Positions 41,232 through 49,957 of a stretch of DNA of 52,939 nt are shown here, piece by piece (the first letter of the stretch is position 1; each line of letters begins with the position of its first letter). The position numbers and the translations under genes were made by a program. The DNA is from Opitutia bacterium (GTDB lineage: Bacteria; Verrucomicrobiota; Verrucomicrobiia; Opitutales; Opitutaceae). The notes beneath the pieces were generated by a model, which did no database searches, had not been told where the DNA came from, and saw only the letters and a program-made list of their open reading frames with translations. Where the stretch lies: NCBI GenBank assembly GCA_947461205.1, contig CANHJG010000019.1, forward strand, positions 1-52,939. Direction: 5' to 3'.

Positions 41232-41681
41232 ATGAGCGAAACCTCGTCCTCCTCCCCTGCTGCGCGTTGCGAATACTCCTATGCGTTTCTCATTATCCGC
41301 CTGTGGCTCGGCCTCCGCGCGCTGTTCGCGGGCCTCGAAAAATTTGAGAGCAAAGGCGCCTACTCCTTTGAAGGCTATTATACGAACATGAAGCGCATGG
41401 CGGCCGGCATCACGGGCGCGTCGTTTCTCCCGCTGTGGGCCACCAAGCTCTTCGCCATGAGCATCGGCTACATCCTCATCGTCCTCGGCGTCACCTTGCT
41501 CCTCGGGATCAAGACCCGCCTCACGCTCCTCGCCCAGGGCCTCGTCTACGTTGCGCTCTCCTTCGGTCTGATGGTCGTGCAGGAAGGCGATGGCGTCGCG
41601 TGGCTCGGGATGCACGTCATTCTCGTCGTCGGCGGCCTCCTTCTCGCCCAATACAACCGTTTCGCCCTCGTGCGCGACTAA
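41232..41681 (+). CDS. DoxX-like membrane protein
   Basis: This 149-residue protein has four likely membrane helices (FLIIRLWLGLRALFAGLEKF, KLFAMSIGYILIVLGVTLLL, LTLLAQGLVYVALSFGLMV, WLGMHVILVVGGLLLAQY). The first helix with RLWLGLRALFAGLEKF matches the DoxX/SURF4-like pattern of a helix followed by a 'GxxKF' end. Such proteins are often linked to quinone or redox functions, but the role is unknown. It leads an apparent operon with a Gfo/Idh oxidoreductase 32 bases downstream. Confidence 0.7.
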   Translation: MSETSSSSPAARCEYSYAFLIIRLWLGLRALFAGLEKFESKGAYSFEGYYTNMKRMAAGITGASFLPLWATKLFAMSIGYILIVLGVTLLLGIKTRLTLLAQGLVYVALSFGLMVVQEGDGVAWLGMHVILVVGGLLLAQYNRFALVRD

Positions 41682-41713
41682 CCGGGCCCGGCCCACAACG
41701 CCCCCGACCCGCC

Positions 41714-43099
41714 ATGTCCGACACCCTTTCCTCTTCCCTCACCCGTCGCGATTTTCTCAGCACGAGCGCGAAGCTCGGCGCCTTCATCGCCGCGGCGCCC
41801 TACATCGCCCGCGGGGCCGACGCCACCGGGGCCGATCAAGTCAACGTCGCCGTCATCGGCTGCGGCGAACAGGGCCGTATTCTCATCAACGCGGCGCTGA
41901 AGATCCCGGGCGTCCGCTTCAAAGCCGTCTGCGACATCTGGCCGGTCAACCGCAATTACGCGGAGAATATCCTGAAGAAATTCGGCCACGACCCGAAACC
42001 GTTCGAGGACTATCGCGAGTTGCTCTCCACTGTGAAGGAGATCGACGCGGTGATCATCGCGACGCCCGACTTCAAGCACGCCGAGCACACCGTCGCCGCG
42101 CTCAAGGCCGGCAAGCACGTTTACTGCGAGAAACTCATGTCCAACACCATCGAGGGCGCCCGCTCGATGGTCGTCGCCGCCCGCGAAACGAAAAAACTCC
42201 TCCAGCTCGGCCACCAGCGCCGCAGCAATCCGCGTTACATCCACGCCAAAGACAAAATCGTCACCGGTAACCGGCTCCTCGGCCGCGTCACCAACATCAC
42301 CGGCGAATGGCACCGCGCCGTTTCCGCCGACCTCGGCTTTCCCGCCGGCAAGGGCCTCTCGGAGGCCAAGCTCGCCGAATACGGCTACGCCAACATGCAC
42401 GAGTTCCGCAATTGGCGCTGGTTTAAGCGCTATGCCGGCGGCCCCATGTCCGACCTCGGCGCCCACCAAATCGACATCTACAACTGGATGCTCGGCGTCA
42501 ATCCCCGCTCGTGTATGGCCAGCGGCGGCGTCGACTACTACAAAACCCACGAGTGGTATGACAACGCGATCGCCATCTTCGAGTATGAGACGAAGGAAGG
42601 CATCGTCCGCGCGACCTACAACGTCCTCACCACCACCAGCGCCGGCGGCGGCTACCATGAGTATTTCATGGGTGACGAGGGCGCGTTGAAGATTTCCGAA
42701 AATCCGAAAGCGACCAAACTCTACCGCGAAGCCCGCGCCCCCGAGTGGGATGAGTGGACCGCCAAGGGCGTGGTGGCCGCGCCGCTCTCCGGCGAAGGGG
42801 CCCCCCCGGCAGTCAAACCTTGGGAAAAAGTCGGCGTGAAAAAACTCGCCGGCCCCTCGAAGGCCACCGTTGACGTTCGCGAAACCGCCGCCCTCTCCGC
42901 GTGGGATATTCCCGTCACCCTCGACAAGGCCATTCACCAGCCCCACCTCGAGAACTTCTTCGACGCGGTCCGCAAGGGCACGCCACTCAACTGCCCCGGC
43001 GAAGCCGCCTTTGCCAGCGCCATCACCATCCTCAAAATCAACGAAGCCGTCGCCGCCCAAAAGACCCTGACCTTCGCGCCGGGCGATTTCATCGCCTGA
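41714..43099 (+). CDS. Tat-exported Gfo/Idh/MocA-family oxidoreductase
   Basis: This 461-residue NAD(P)-dependent oxidoreductase carries a Tat signal at its N-terminus (LTRRDFLSTSAKLGAFIAAA, R11-R12). The Rossmann start is VNVAVIGCGEQGRILI (about 44-58). HVYCEKLMSN replaces the more usual EKP with EKL. The C-terminal part includes MSDLGAHQIDIYNWML, where His/Asp are probable catalytic residues. Tat export of folded, cofactor-loaded Gfo/Idh enzymes is common in this phylum and in planctomycetes, usually for sugar oxidation. The substrate is unknown. A discoidin-like gene follows by 30 bases. Confidence 0.88.
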   Translation: MSDTLSSSLTRRDFLSTSAKLGAFIAAAPYIARGADATGADQVNVAVIGCGEQGRILINAALKIPGVRFKAVCDIWPVNRNYAENILKKFGHDPKPFEDYRELLSTVKEIDAVIIATPDFKHAEHTVAALKAGKHVYCEKLMSNTIEGARSMVVAARETKKLLQLGHQRRSNPRYIHAKDKIVTGNRLLGRVTNITGEWHRAVSADLGFPAGKGLSEAKLAEYGYANMHEFRNWRWFKRYAGGPMSDLGAHQIDIYNWMLGVNPRSCMASGGVDYYKTHEWYDNAIAIFEYETKEGIVRATYNVLTTTSAGGGYHEYFMGDEGALKISENPKATKLYREARAPEWDEWTAKGVVAAPLSGEGAPPAVKPWEKVGVKKLAGPSKATVDVRETAALSAWDIPVTLDKAIHQPHLENFFDAVRKGTPLNCPGEAAFASAITILKINEAVAAQKTLTFAPGDFIA

Positions 43100-43129
43100 T
43101 CCCGTCATCTCCCCCCACCGCTCCCTCCC

Positions 43130-43792
43130 ATGAAACGTTCCCGTCTCTCCCTCCTCCTCTCCCTCGTTGCGCTCACGAGCGCCGTCCAAGCCGCGGACCA
43201 GGTTCCGCTCAAACTCGAGCTACCCAAGCCGCTCTTCGCCGGCACGCCACGGCCGATCTCGCTCCCTAACCTCGAAAAACCCCGCACCGGCAAACGCCCC
43301 GACCTCATGGTCCCCGCCGGCACGGTCAACCTATCCAAGGGCAAGACCGTCACCAGCAGCGACTCGCTGCCCGTCATCGGCGAACTCGCCTTTTTGACCG
43401 ACGGAGACAAGTCCGGCACCGACGGCACCTACGTGGAGCTCGGGCCCACGCCGCAATGGGTGCAGATCGATCTCGGCGCCTCCGCCAAGGTCGCGGCCAT
43501 CGCCGTCTGGCACTTCCACTCCCAGGCGCGCGTCTATCACGACGTCGTCGTGCAGGTTTCAAATGACAAGGATTTCAAGACCGGCGTCACCACGGTCTAC
43601 AACAACGACGACGACAACTCCTCGAAGCTCGGCAAGGGCAAGGACCTCGCCTACATCGAGAACTTCGAAGGCCGCCTCTTCGATGCGAAGGGCGCCGCCG
43701 GCCGCTACGTCCGCCTCTACAGCAACGGCAACACCTCCGACGAACTGAACCACTACTGCGAAGTCGAGGTTCACGGCACGATCGCGAAGTAA
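43130..43792 (+). CDS. Secreted discoidin-like (F5/8 type C-like) protein
   Basis: This 220-residue protein has a signal peptide (about 1-21, LSLLLSLVALTSAVQA) and a single beta-sandwich region (about 80-218). WVQIDLGASAKVAAIAVWHF is the typical discoidin (F5/8 type C) core, with VVVQVSNDKDFKTGV, RYVRLYSNGNTSDELNHY and EVEVHGTI following. These modules bind carbohydrates. In this context it may hold the neighbouring exported oxidoreductase near its glycan substrate; that is inference. A strong terminator follows 28 bases past the stop. Confidence 0.8.
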   Translation: MKRSRLSLLLSLVALTSAVQAADQVPLKLELPKPLFAGTPRPISLPNLEKPRTGKRPDLMVPAGTVNLSKGKTVTSSDSLPVIGELAFLTDGDKSGTDGTYVELGPTPQWVQIDLGASAKVAAIAVWHFHSQARVYHDVVVQVSNDKDFKTGVTTVYNNDDDNSSKLGKGKDLAYIENFEGRLFDAKGAAGRYVRLYSNGNTSDELNHYCEVEVHGTIAK

Positions 43793-43819
43793 TCCGCCGC
43801 ACCGTTTCGCAGCACCAGC

Positions 43820-43848
43820 AAGGGCGGACGATTTGTCCGCCCTTTCTT
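43820..43848 (+). terminator. Rho-independent terminator after the DoxX/Gfo/discoidin operon
   Basis: A perfect 10-bp stem (AAGGGCGGAC with GTCCGCCCTT) and a 5-base loop are followed by TCTTG. It closes the plus-strand operon 35 bases before the next gene. Confidence 0.85.
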
Positions 43849-43882
43849 GTGCCCGGACCCCACGGCCGTCTAACTGCCGCTT

Positions 43883-45337
43883 ATGTTCGCCCCCTCGAGT
43901 CGCTGGCTGCCGATCGCATTCGTCGCGCTGGCCGCGCTGTGGCTGCGGACCCACGACCTCGCGCGCCGGCCCATGCACGCCGACGAGGCGAACCAGGCCG
44001 TGAAACTCGGCGAACTCCTCGAACACGGCCGCTACGCGTTCGATCCCCGAGACCACCACGGCCCCACCCTCTACTACTTCGCCGTGCCGGTCGCGTGGCT
44101 GCGCGGCGAAACCACGCTCGCTGCGCTGACGGAAACCACCGTGCGCCTCGTCCCTGCGGTCGCCGGCACCCTCGGCATCCTACTGCTCTTTGCGCTGGCC
44201 GCGCCCCTCGGCTGTTGGCCTGCGCTCGCCGCCGCCGCACTCATGGCCGTGGCCCCGGCATCCGTTTACTACAGCCGCTACTTCATTCAGGAAACCCTCC
44301 TCGTCACCTTCACCCTCGCCCTGCTGGTCTGCGCGCGCCGCTGGTGGGTCACCGGCCGCACGGCCTGGGTCGTGGCCGCCGGCGCCTGCGCCGGACTCAT
44401 GCAGGCCACGAAAGCCAGCGCACCGCTCTTCGCCGCCGCCGCGCTCGTGGCTCTCCTGTTGGTCCATCGCGCGCGGCCCGTGACGCCCCGACTCGCCCGC
44501 GACCTCACCCTGGCCTTCACCGCGGCCGTCCTCGTCGCCGCCCTGTTCTACTCGTCATTCGGCACGCACCTTTCCGGCATCCGCGACGCCGTCGCCACCT
44601 ACACGCACGCCTCCGGCCGCGCTACCACGGGCGCCAGCGGCCACGAGAAACCCTTCTGGTATTATCTGAGCCTCTTTGGGTGGCAACGCGCAGGCGGCCT
44701 GCTCTGGCAACAGCTCGCCTTCTCCCTGCTCGCCCTCGCCGGCGCGATCGTCGCGTACGCCACCCGCCAAAAATTTCTCCGCTGGGCCGCGCTCTTCGCG
44801 CTCTTCCTCCTCGTCGCACTCTCGCTCCCGCCCTACAAAACTCCGTGGCACGCCGTCCATCTGGTCCCATGCTTCGCCCTCCTCGCCGCCGGGGCCCTCG
44901 CCGCCCTGCCCACGCGCGGACTCTCCCTCGCCGTCGCCGGCTGCGCCCTCGCGCTCCAACTCACCCAGACCAACCTCGCGGTGTTTCTCCGCCCCGCCGA
45001 CGCCCGCAACCCGTTCGCCTACGTCCACAGCTCGCCCGACGTCCGCAAACTCCGCGAACTTGCCGAAGCGGCCCTCGCCCGCCAGCCCGCCGGCATCATC
45101 CGCGTGATCAGCGAGGAATATTGGCCCCTGCCGTGGTATCTGCGCACCGTCCCCGCCACCTCGGTCGGCTACTGGCCCGCACCGCCCGCTGCCTGCGACG
45201 GCGCCCTCGTTATCGCGTCCGCCGCCCAGGCCGTCGCGGTGCGCGCGCGGCTCCGCGGCGACTACCACGAATCCTACCTCGGCCTCCGCCCCGGCTTCCT
45301 CTGCGTCGTCTTCACGCCCGTCTCCGCTTTGCCATGA
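43883..45337 (+). CDS. Agl23-type glycosyltransferase (flippase activity-associated protein)
   Basis: This 484-residue polytopic protein belongs to the GT39/GT-C class represented by TIGR03663 (Agl23). The family opening HADEANQAVKLGELLEHGRY is followed by DHHGPTLYYFAVPVA, with the catalytic acidic pair expected in RPMHADE. About ten membrane helices follow. ASVYYSRYFIQETLLVTFTL and PPYKTPWHAVHLVPCFALL are further family segments. Such proteins are predicted to transfer sugars from a polyprenyl carrier outside the membrane. The GT2 gene downstream overlaps its stop (ATGA), so they probably act together. Confidence 0.88.
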   Translation: MFAPSSRWLPIAFVALAALWLRTHDLARRPMHADEANQAVKLGELLEHGRYAFDPRDHHGPTLYYFAVPVAWLRGETTLAALTETTVRLVPAVAGTLGILLLFALAAPLGCWPALAAAALMAVAPASVYYSRYFIQETLLVTFTLALLVCARRWWVTGRTAWVVAAGACAGLMQATKASAPLFAAAALVALLLVHRARPVTPRLARDLTLAFTAAVLVAALFYSSFGTHLSGIRDAVATYTHASGRATTGASGHEKPFWYYLSLFGWQRAGGLLWQQLAFSLLALAGAIVAYATRQKFLRWAALFALFLLVALSLPPYKTPWHAVHLVPCFALLAAGALAALPTRGLSLAVAGCALALQLTQTNLAVFLRPADARNPFAYVHSSPDVRKLRELAEAALARQPAGIIRVISEEYWPLPWYLRTVPATSVGYWPAPPAACDGALVIASAAQAVAVRARLRGDYHESYLGLRPGFLCVVFTPVSALP

Positions 45338-46035
45338 CGCCACCCCCGCACTACTCGCTCGTCGTCCCGTTCTTCAACGAAGCCGGCAATATCCTTCCGC
45401 TCATCGGCACCGCCGTCGCCGTGCTCGACGCCCTCCACCGCGACTACGAAATCATCCTCGTCAACGACGGCAGCACCGACGCGACGGCCGACGAAATCGC
45501 CGCCTGCCTCGCCCGCTGGCCGCACAGTCGCGCGCTCCACCAGCCGCGCAACCTCGGCCAGGCCACCGCGCTCCTCGACGGCCTCCGCGCCGCCCGCGGC
45601 GAAATCCTCCTCGCCATGGACGGCGACGGCCAGAACGACCCGCGCGACCTCCCGCTGCTGATCGCCCCCGTCGAGGCGGGCACCCTCGACGTCGCCTGCG
45701 GCTGGCGCCACGAGCGCAACGATTCCTGGCTGCGTCGGCGCATGTCCCGCCTCGCGAACATCGTGCGCGGCCGCTTCCTCGGCGACCGGCTCCACGACAG
45801 CGGCTGCCAGCTCCGGGCGATGCGTCGCGAGGTCGTCGCCTGCCTCTTTCCCTTCGAACTGCTCCAGTCCTTTCTGCCGGCCATCGTCGTCGCCGCCGGT
45901 TTTCGCCTCGGTGAATTCCGCGTGCGGCACCACCCGCGCACGCGCGGCGAGACCAACTACGGCCTCCGCCAACTCTGGTGGCGCCCCGCCCTCGCCATGG
46001 TCCGCCTCCGCCGTGTCCTCCACCCCCGCCGATGA
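45334..46035 (+). CDS. Family 2 glycosyltransferase (DPM1-like)
   Basis: This 233-residue GT2 enzyme begins YSLVVPFFNEAGNILPLIG. The nucleotide-sugar site has EIILVNDGSTDATADEI, the DxD-like motif is AMDGDGQNDPRDLPLL, and DSGCQLRAMRREV with RHHPRTRGETNYGL completes the acceptor side. No C-terminal membrane helix is present. It resembles dolichyl/polyprenyl-phosphate sugar synthases, which would supply the lipid-linked donor for the Agl23-like partner upstream. It overlaps that gene by 4 bases. Confidence 0.9.
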   Translation: MTPPPHYSLVVPFFNEAGNILPLIGTAVAVLDALHRDYEIILVNDGSTDATADEIAACLARWPHSRALHQPRNLGQATALLDGLRAARGEILLAMDGDGQNDPRDLPLLIAPVEAGTLDVACGWRHERNDSWLRRRMSRLANIVRGRFLGDRLHDSGCQLRAMRREVVACLFPFELLQSFLPAIVVAAGFRLGEFRVRHHPRTRGETNYGLRQLWWRPALAMVRLRRVLHPRR

Positions 46036-46084
46036 ATGGTTCCCGTCAGATGCTTTCCCCTCTCCACCCCCGTTTCCAGAGACA

Positions 46085-46111
46085 GTGTCACGTAATACGT
46101 GACACTTTTTT
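46085..46111 (+). terminator. Palindromic hairpin and T run (copy 2 of the GTCACGT palindrome)
   Basis: A perfect 9-bp inverted repeat (GTGTCACGT / ACGTGACAC around AAT) is followed by TTTTTT. It lies 49 bases past the GT2 stop and fits a Rho-independent terminator. The inner GTCACGT-N3-ACGTGAC also occurs at 4656-4672. Confidence 0.75.
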
Positions 46112-46144
46112 CGGCCGCGTTTTTGGGACGTTTTGCGCCGCTCC

Positions 46145-46978
46145 ATGAATTGGCCCGAATTTCACCACGAAGCGATGGCCACCACCTTCGCCATCCTCAT
46201 CGCCGATCACCCGCGCGACTACGCACGCCAAGCCGCCGCCAGCGCTTTTCGCGAGCTCGACCGGCTCGAAAGCGAACTCAGCCGCTACGTGGAATCGAGC
46301 GATATCGCCCGCGCCAACCGCCTCGCTCCCGGCGAGACGATGGCGATCGGCGACGATGCGCTCCAATGCCTGCTCATCGCGGCCGATGTCTCGCTCGCCA
46401 CGTACCGCGCCTTCGACGCCGCCTACGCGTCGGTCCGCGCGCCGGACCAGCCCGACCACGCCCCGCTGTTTACCCTCGACCCCGCGTCCCACACGCTCAC
46501 GTCGCACACCGCTCGCCTGCACCTCGACCTTGGCGCCGTCGGCAAGGGCTACGCCCTCGACCGCATGGCCGCGCACCTTCACGAATGGGACATCACCACT
46601 GCGTGCCTCCAAAGCGGCGGGAGCACCGCCCTTGCCCTCTCGGCTCCCGCCGGTCACGCCGGCTGGCCCATCGGGATTGGCGAAGGACCGAACCACCGCG
46701 CGCTGTCGCTCACTCACGTTGCCCTCAGTGGCTCCGGTATCGCCGTGCAGGGTGCCCATCTCATCGATCCCCGCACCGGCGCCGCGTGCCCCCGCACCAC
46801 CCGAACGTGGGCACGCGCCCGGACCGCCGCACTCTCCGATGCGCTTTCGACCGCGTTTTTCGTTTTCTCCGATGAGGAGATCGCTGCGTTCTGCGCCGCC
46901 CATCCTGGAATAGGCGGGGCTAGCGCGGTCTCGTCTACGCAGCTGGTCACCCACGGCACGCTCGTGCCGTCGCTCTAG
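46145..46978 (+). CDS. apbE: FAD:protein FMN transferase
   Basis: ApbE attaches FMN covalently to a Thr or Ser in partner proteins such as Nqr or Rnf subunits. This 277-residue protein reads HEAMATTFAIL at the start, LDRLESELSRYVESSDIARA for the conserved helix, and LDLGAVGKGYALDRM for the flavin-binding motif (GxxxKG). CLQSGGSTALALS and the late DPRTGAA (metal-binding Asp) complete the set. No signal peptide is seen, so it is likely cytoplasmic, which is unusual for a family whose members are often lipoproteins. The next downstream DNA is a gltD pseudogene. Confidence 0.92.
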   Translation: MNWPEFHHEAMATTFAILIADHPRDYARQAAASAFRELDRLESELSRYVESSDIARANRLAPGETMAIGDDALQCLLIAADVSLATYRAFDAAYASVRAPDQPDHAPLFTLDPASHTLTSHTARLHLDLGAVGKGYALDRMAAHLHEWDITTACLQSGGSTALALSAPAGHAGWPIGIGEGPNHRALSLTHVALSGSGIAVQGAHLIDPRTGAACPRTTRTWARARTAALSDALSTAFFVFSDEEIAAFCAAHPGIGGASAVSSTQLVTHGTLVPSL

Positions 46979-47056
46979 CTGCGTCTCATCCCATCCGCGC
47001 ATGTGCGCAAACGCGGCGGAGCGTTTTGCAAAAACGGGTGAGTCCGACACGCCCGC

Positions 47057-48493
47057 ATGCCGAAAGATAAGGTCGGCATCCACTCCCATGCACCCGACAA
47101 ACAATGCGGCCTCGTCGAGCTAAGCGTGGTCGCTCATCGCCCGCACTGCGCCACCCAAGCGCGCCGCCGCCGAGCGGGCCGGAGATTTTTACGAGATCTA
47201 TTCCGACTACGACGAAGCCACGGTCCGCGAACAGGCCAGCCGCTGCATCTAGTGCCCCAATGCCCTGTGCGCCCACGCCTGTCTCCTTTCAAACCGTATC
47301 GCTGAGTGGCCGACTCTGGCCGGCCAAGGCCCGTTTCTCGAAGCTGCCGCGCTCTCCCGTTCGACCAGCAATAGGCCGGAGATCGGCTCCCGTGTGTGCC
47401 CGCATCCTCGGCTGCAAGAGCGACCCCGTCGCCATCGGCTCGGTCGAGCGTTGCATCAACGAGTATGCCTTCACGCATGGGGTCGTCGACGCCACGCCCA
47501 CTACCCCCAACGGTCTCCGCGCCGCCATCATCGGCTCCGGTCCCGCCGGCATGGCCTGCGCCGACGAACTCGCCCAGCTCGGCTTCGCCGTCACCGTCTT
47601 CGAGTCGTCGCTCCTGCCCGGCGGCCTCCTCGTCAACGGCATCCCCGCCTTCAAACTCGAGAAATCCATCGTTGCCCGGCGCGTCGACCTCCTGGCGAAA
47701 CGCGGGGTAGAATGCACCCTCGGCGTCGCCATCGGTCGCGACCTTTCCCTGCGGAACTCCGCCGCACGCACGACGCAGTCTTCCTCGCCCACGGTGCGCA
47801 GAAATCCAAAACCGCCGGCGTCCCCGAAAAAAATTTGTCGGGCGTCGAACAGGCCTTGCCCTTCCCCATCCAGAAGCACGTCGCCTCCGACCTCGTCGGC
47901 CTCCCGCCCATCGACGTCGTCGGCAAACACGGCGCCGTCCTCGTCGGCGGCGGCACGACCATGGATTGCTTCCGCACCGCCCTGCGCGCCGGCGCCGCCT
48001 CCGCCGTCTGCTTCTATGCCGCGACTTCGTGAACATGCCCGGCAGCCACAAAGCATCCCACCACGCCCTCGAAGAAGGCGCCGAATTCCAGTTTCTCCCC
48101 AATCCGACCGAAATCCTACCCGACGGCCGCGGCGGTCTCGCCGGCGTGCGCTGCGTGAGGATGGAGCTCGGCGCCCCCGACGCCACCGGTCGCAGCAAGC
48201 TAGGAGCCGTCCCCGGCTCCGAATTCGACGCCCGCGTCGATCTTGGGCCCGTCGCTGATGGCTTCGATCCCATGTCGTGCCCCAAAGACACCGAGTTTTC
48301 CGCGATCAAGGTCAGCGCGTGGGGCAGCATCGTCGTCGACCGCAACTAAATGACGAGCCTGCCCGGCGTCTTCGCCGGCGGCAACTCCGTGCGCGGCCCG
48401 AGCCTCGGGGTCCACGCCGTCCGCGACGCCCTCCGCGACGCCGCCGGCATTCAACCGCAGCTCGCGTCGAAACTCACCCCGGCCGCCATCTGA
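47057..48493 (+). pseudogene. gltD: Glutamate synthase small subunit, disrupted
   Basis: Read in successive frames, the region spells a GltD: MPKDKVGIHSHAPDK start, then ERAGDFYEIYSDYDEATVR, the Cys-rich ferredoxin-like part CPNALCAHACLLSNRI, IIGSGPAGMACADELAQLGF (FAD loop), LVGLPPIDVVGKHGAVLV, NMPGSHKASHHALEEGAEF and LPGVFAGGNSVRGPSL. At least four frame changes are needed (near 47110-47140, 47400, 47755, 48030). In-frame stops occur at 47250-47252 (TAG) and 48347-48349 (TAA), both at positions where Gln is expected in the family (CIQCPN; DxNQMTSLPG). Conserved residues are also changed, for example GGGD to GGGT. It is a non-functional relic. No gltB is in the window. Confidence 0.88.
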
Positions 48494-48618
48494 CCGCCGC
48501 GCCGGCCATCGCGTCCGCGGTGCAGCGCGGTCTCCGGCGGGCGGACCTCGCTCGTCACTCGCGCCCGACAATTTGCTGTCCTTCCCCGCGGAAAAAACGC
48601 TTCCTGATCCTCCGCACC

Positions 48619-48918
48619 ATGCACGCGCCCACCAACATCCAGCTCATCGGCAGCGAAGTCGCCATCGTCTGGGACGACGGTGCGGAAAGCTACCTCGCCT
48701 GCGAGAAACTCCGCGCCGCTTCGCCCAGCGCGAGCAACCTGGGTGAAGTCGATATCTTCGGCCACAAATACGGCGGCGACGGCCCGAAGAAATTCCCCGG
48801 CGTCCAGGTCGTCGGCTGGGCCATCGTCGGCAACTATGCCGTCCGCTTCGATTTCAGCGACGGCCACAACACCGGCCTCTACAGCTACGACTATTTGCGA
48901 AAACTCGCCGCGTCGTGA
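48619..48918 (+). CDS. DUF971 domain protein (GBBH-like N-terminal domain)
   Basis: This 99-residue protein has the single small beta domain that forms the N-terminal part of gamma-butyrobetaine hydroxylase-like proteins and also stands alone. The core reads LIGSEVAIVWDDGAESYLAC, then KLRAASPSASN and VVGWAIVGNYAVRFDFSDGH with GLYSYDYLRKLA as the end. It may bind a metal or an iron-sulfur-related partner; other bacteria encode it near mrp/apbC or quinone genes. No such gene is adjacent here, so its role is open. The ATG at 48619 fits the family start. Confidence 0.85.
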   Translation: MHAPTNIQLIGSEVAIVWDDGAESYLACEKLRAASPSASNLGEVDIFGHKYGGDGPKKFPGVQVVGWAIVGNYAVRFDFSDGHNTGLYSYDYLRKLAAS

Positions 48919-48945
48919 GCGACCACCGCGGGCTTGCACGAGTCC

Positions 48946-49018
48946 GAGGTAGGAGCCCGCTTGCGGGCGATTCGCCGACCTTTCATTTTCCCATCGCCTG
49001 CAAGCAGGCTCCTACCTC
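48946..49018. repeat. REP-like inverted pair of hairpins
   Basis: Two 26-base arms (48946-48971 and 48993-49018) are inverted copies differing at only two positions. Each arm itself contains a small hairpin: CCCGCTTGCGGG in the left arm and CCTGCTTGCAGG in the right. The two differences are compensatory within each arm, so each small hairpin is preserved. The AGGAGCC...CTTGC core resembles REP elements known from other bacteria. It fills the gap between the DUF971 gene and hisI. Confidence 0.8.
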
Positions 49019-49030
49019 CAGTCATTCCTC

Positions 49031-49498
49031 ATGAGCACCTACGTCTTTCCCGCCCGCACCACGACCGCCGACATCGAGCTCGGCACGACGCTCCAGCCGA
49101 AATTCGGCCCCGAAGGCCTGATTCCCTGCATCACCCAGGACGTCCACACCGGCGAAGTCCTCATGTTCGCGTTCATGAACGCGCAGTCGCTCACGCACAC
49201 GCTCACGACGAAAAAAGCCACCTACTGGAGCCGCTCCCGCAACAAACTCTGGGTCAAAGGCGAAGAATCCGGCAACGTCCAGCACCTCCGCGAAATCCGC
49301 ACGGACTGCGACCAGGACGTGCTCCTCATCAAGGTCGAGCAAACCGGCGCCGCCAATGCCAGCTGCCACAACGGCTACAAATCCTGCTTCTACCGCAAGC
49401 TCGCCGACGACGTGAACCCCGCCGACCCCGCGTCCTTCAAACTACAGTTCACGTCCCAGCCCCTCTTCGACCCGGCCACGGTCTACAAAAAAAAGTAA
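49031..49498 (+). CDS. hisI: Phosphoribosyl-AMP cyclohydrolase
   Basis: HisI opens the purine ring of PR-AMP in histidine synthesis. This 155-residue protein has LIPCITQDVHTGEVLMFAFM, AKKATYWSRSRNKLWVKGE-like text at residues about 56-75 (KKATYWSRSRNKLWVKGEES in part), the Mg site RTDCDQDVLLIKVEQ and the Zn site ASCHNGYKSCFYR. No HisE (phosphohydrolase) domain is fused. It starts 13 bases after the REP-like element. Confidence 0.94.
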   Translation: MSTYVFPARTTTADIELGTTLQPKFGPEGLIPCITQDVHTGEVLMFAFMNAQSLTHTLTTKKATYWSRSRNKLWVKGEESGNVQHLREIRTDCDQDVLLIKVEQTGAANASCHNGYKSCFYRKLADDVNPADPASFKLQFTSQPLFDPATVYKKK

Positions 49499-49606
49499 CG
49501 CCACCGCGCACCACGTTTTGCCGGCCCACCTGCCGCAAGCGGAACGGCTCGATCGCACATGCAAGCCGGAGCACGCTTGCCCCGGGCCGTCAAAACGCGC
49601 GGCCGC

Positions 49607-49957
49607 TCACAGGTCGAACTTCACCTGCAAAATGTAGAGCGCGGGATCGACGATGCGGTAGGCGAGCGGAATGCCATGGGGGAAGGCACCGACGGGTTGT
49701 AGGCGGCCGTTTTCACCAAGGTTGCCGGCGTTGAGTTGGAGCGTGGCGCCGACTTTGTTCGCGAAGAACTTCATCCGGTAGCTCACGAACGCATCCACGT
49801 AATAATGCGCCTTGTCGTAGATCGGGCGGCTGGGATCGAGCTCGGTGATCGACGCGGGAAACGGCTGCACGCCGTAGTAGCCGATGCCGCCCTTGTCCGC
49901 CCACCGCACCGCGCCGCCGACCTTGAAATTGCGGAGGATGCGGTGCTGGGTGACGCG
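49607..49957 (-). pseudogene. TonB-dependent receptor, C-terminal fragment
   Basis: On the minus strand the frame reads VTQHRILRNFKVGGAVRW and KGGIGYYGVQPFPASITELD, then PIYDKAHYYVDAFVSYRMKF, LNAGNLGENGRLQPVG and RIVDPALYILQVKFDL. This is the last strand set of the outer-membrane barrel of a large Opitutaceae-type TonB-dependent receptor; the C-terminal residue pattern (aromatic/Leu end) is typical. It has no start codon and joins an inverted piece at about 49957, so it is a fragment. Confidence 0.8.

Noticed and set aside
47250-47252. Recoding of UAG/UAA as Gln
   Set aside because: Frameshifts and altered conserved residues in the same gene make decay more likely, and core genes use normal stops.
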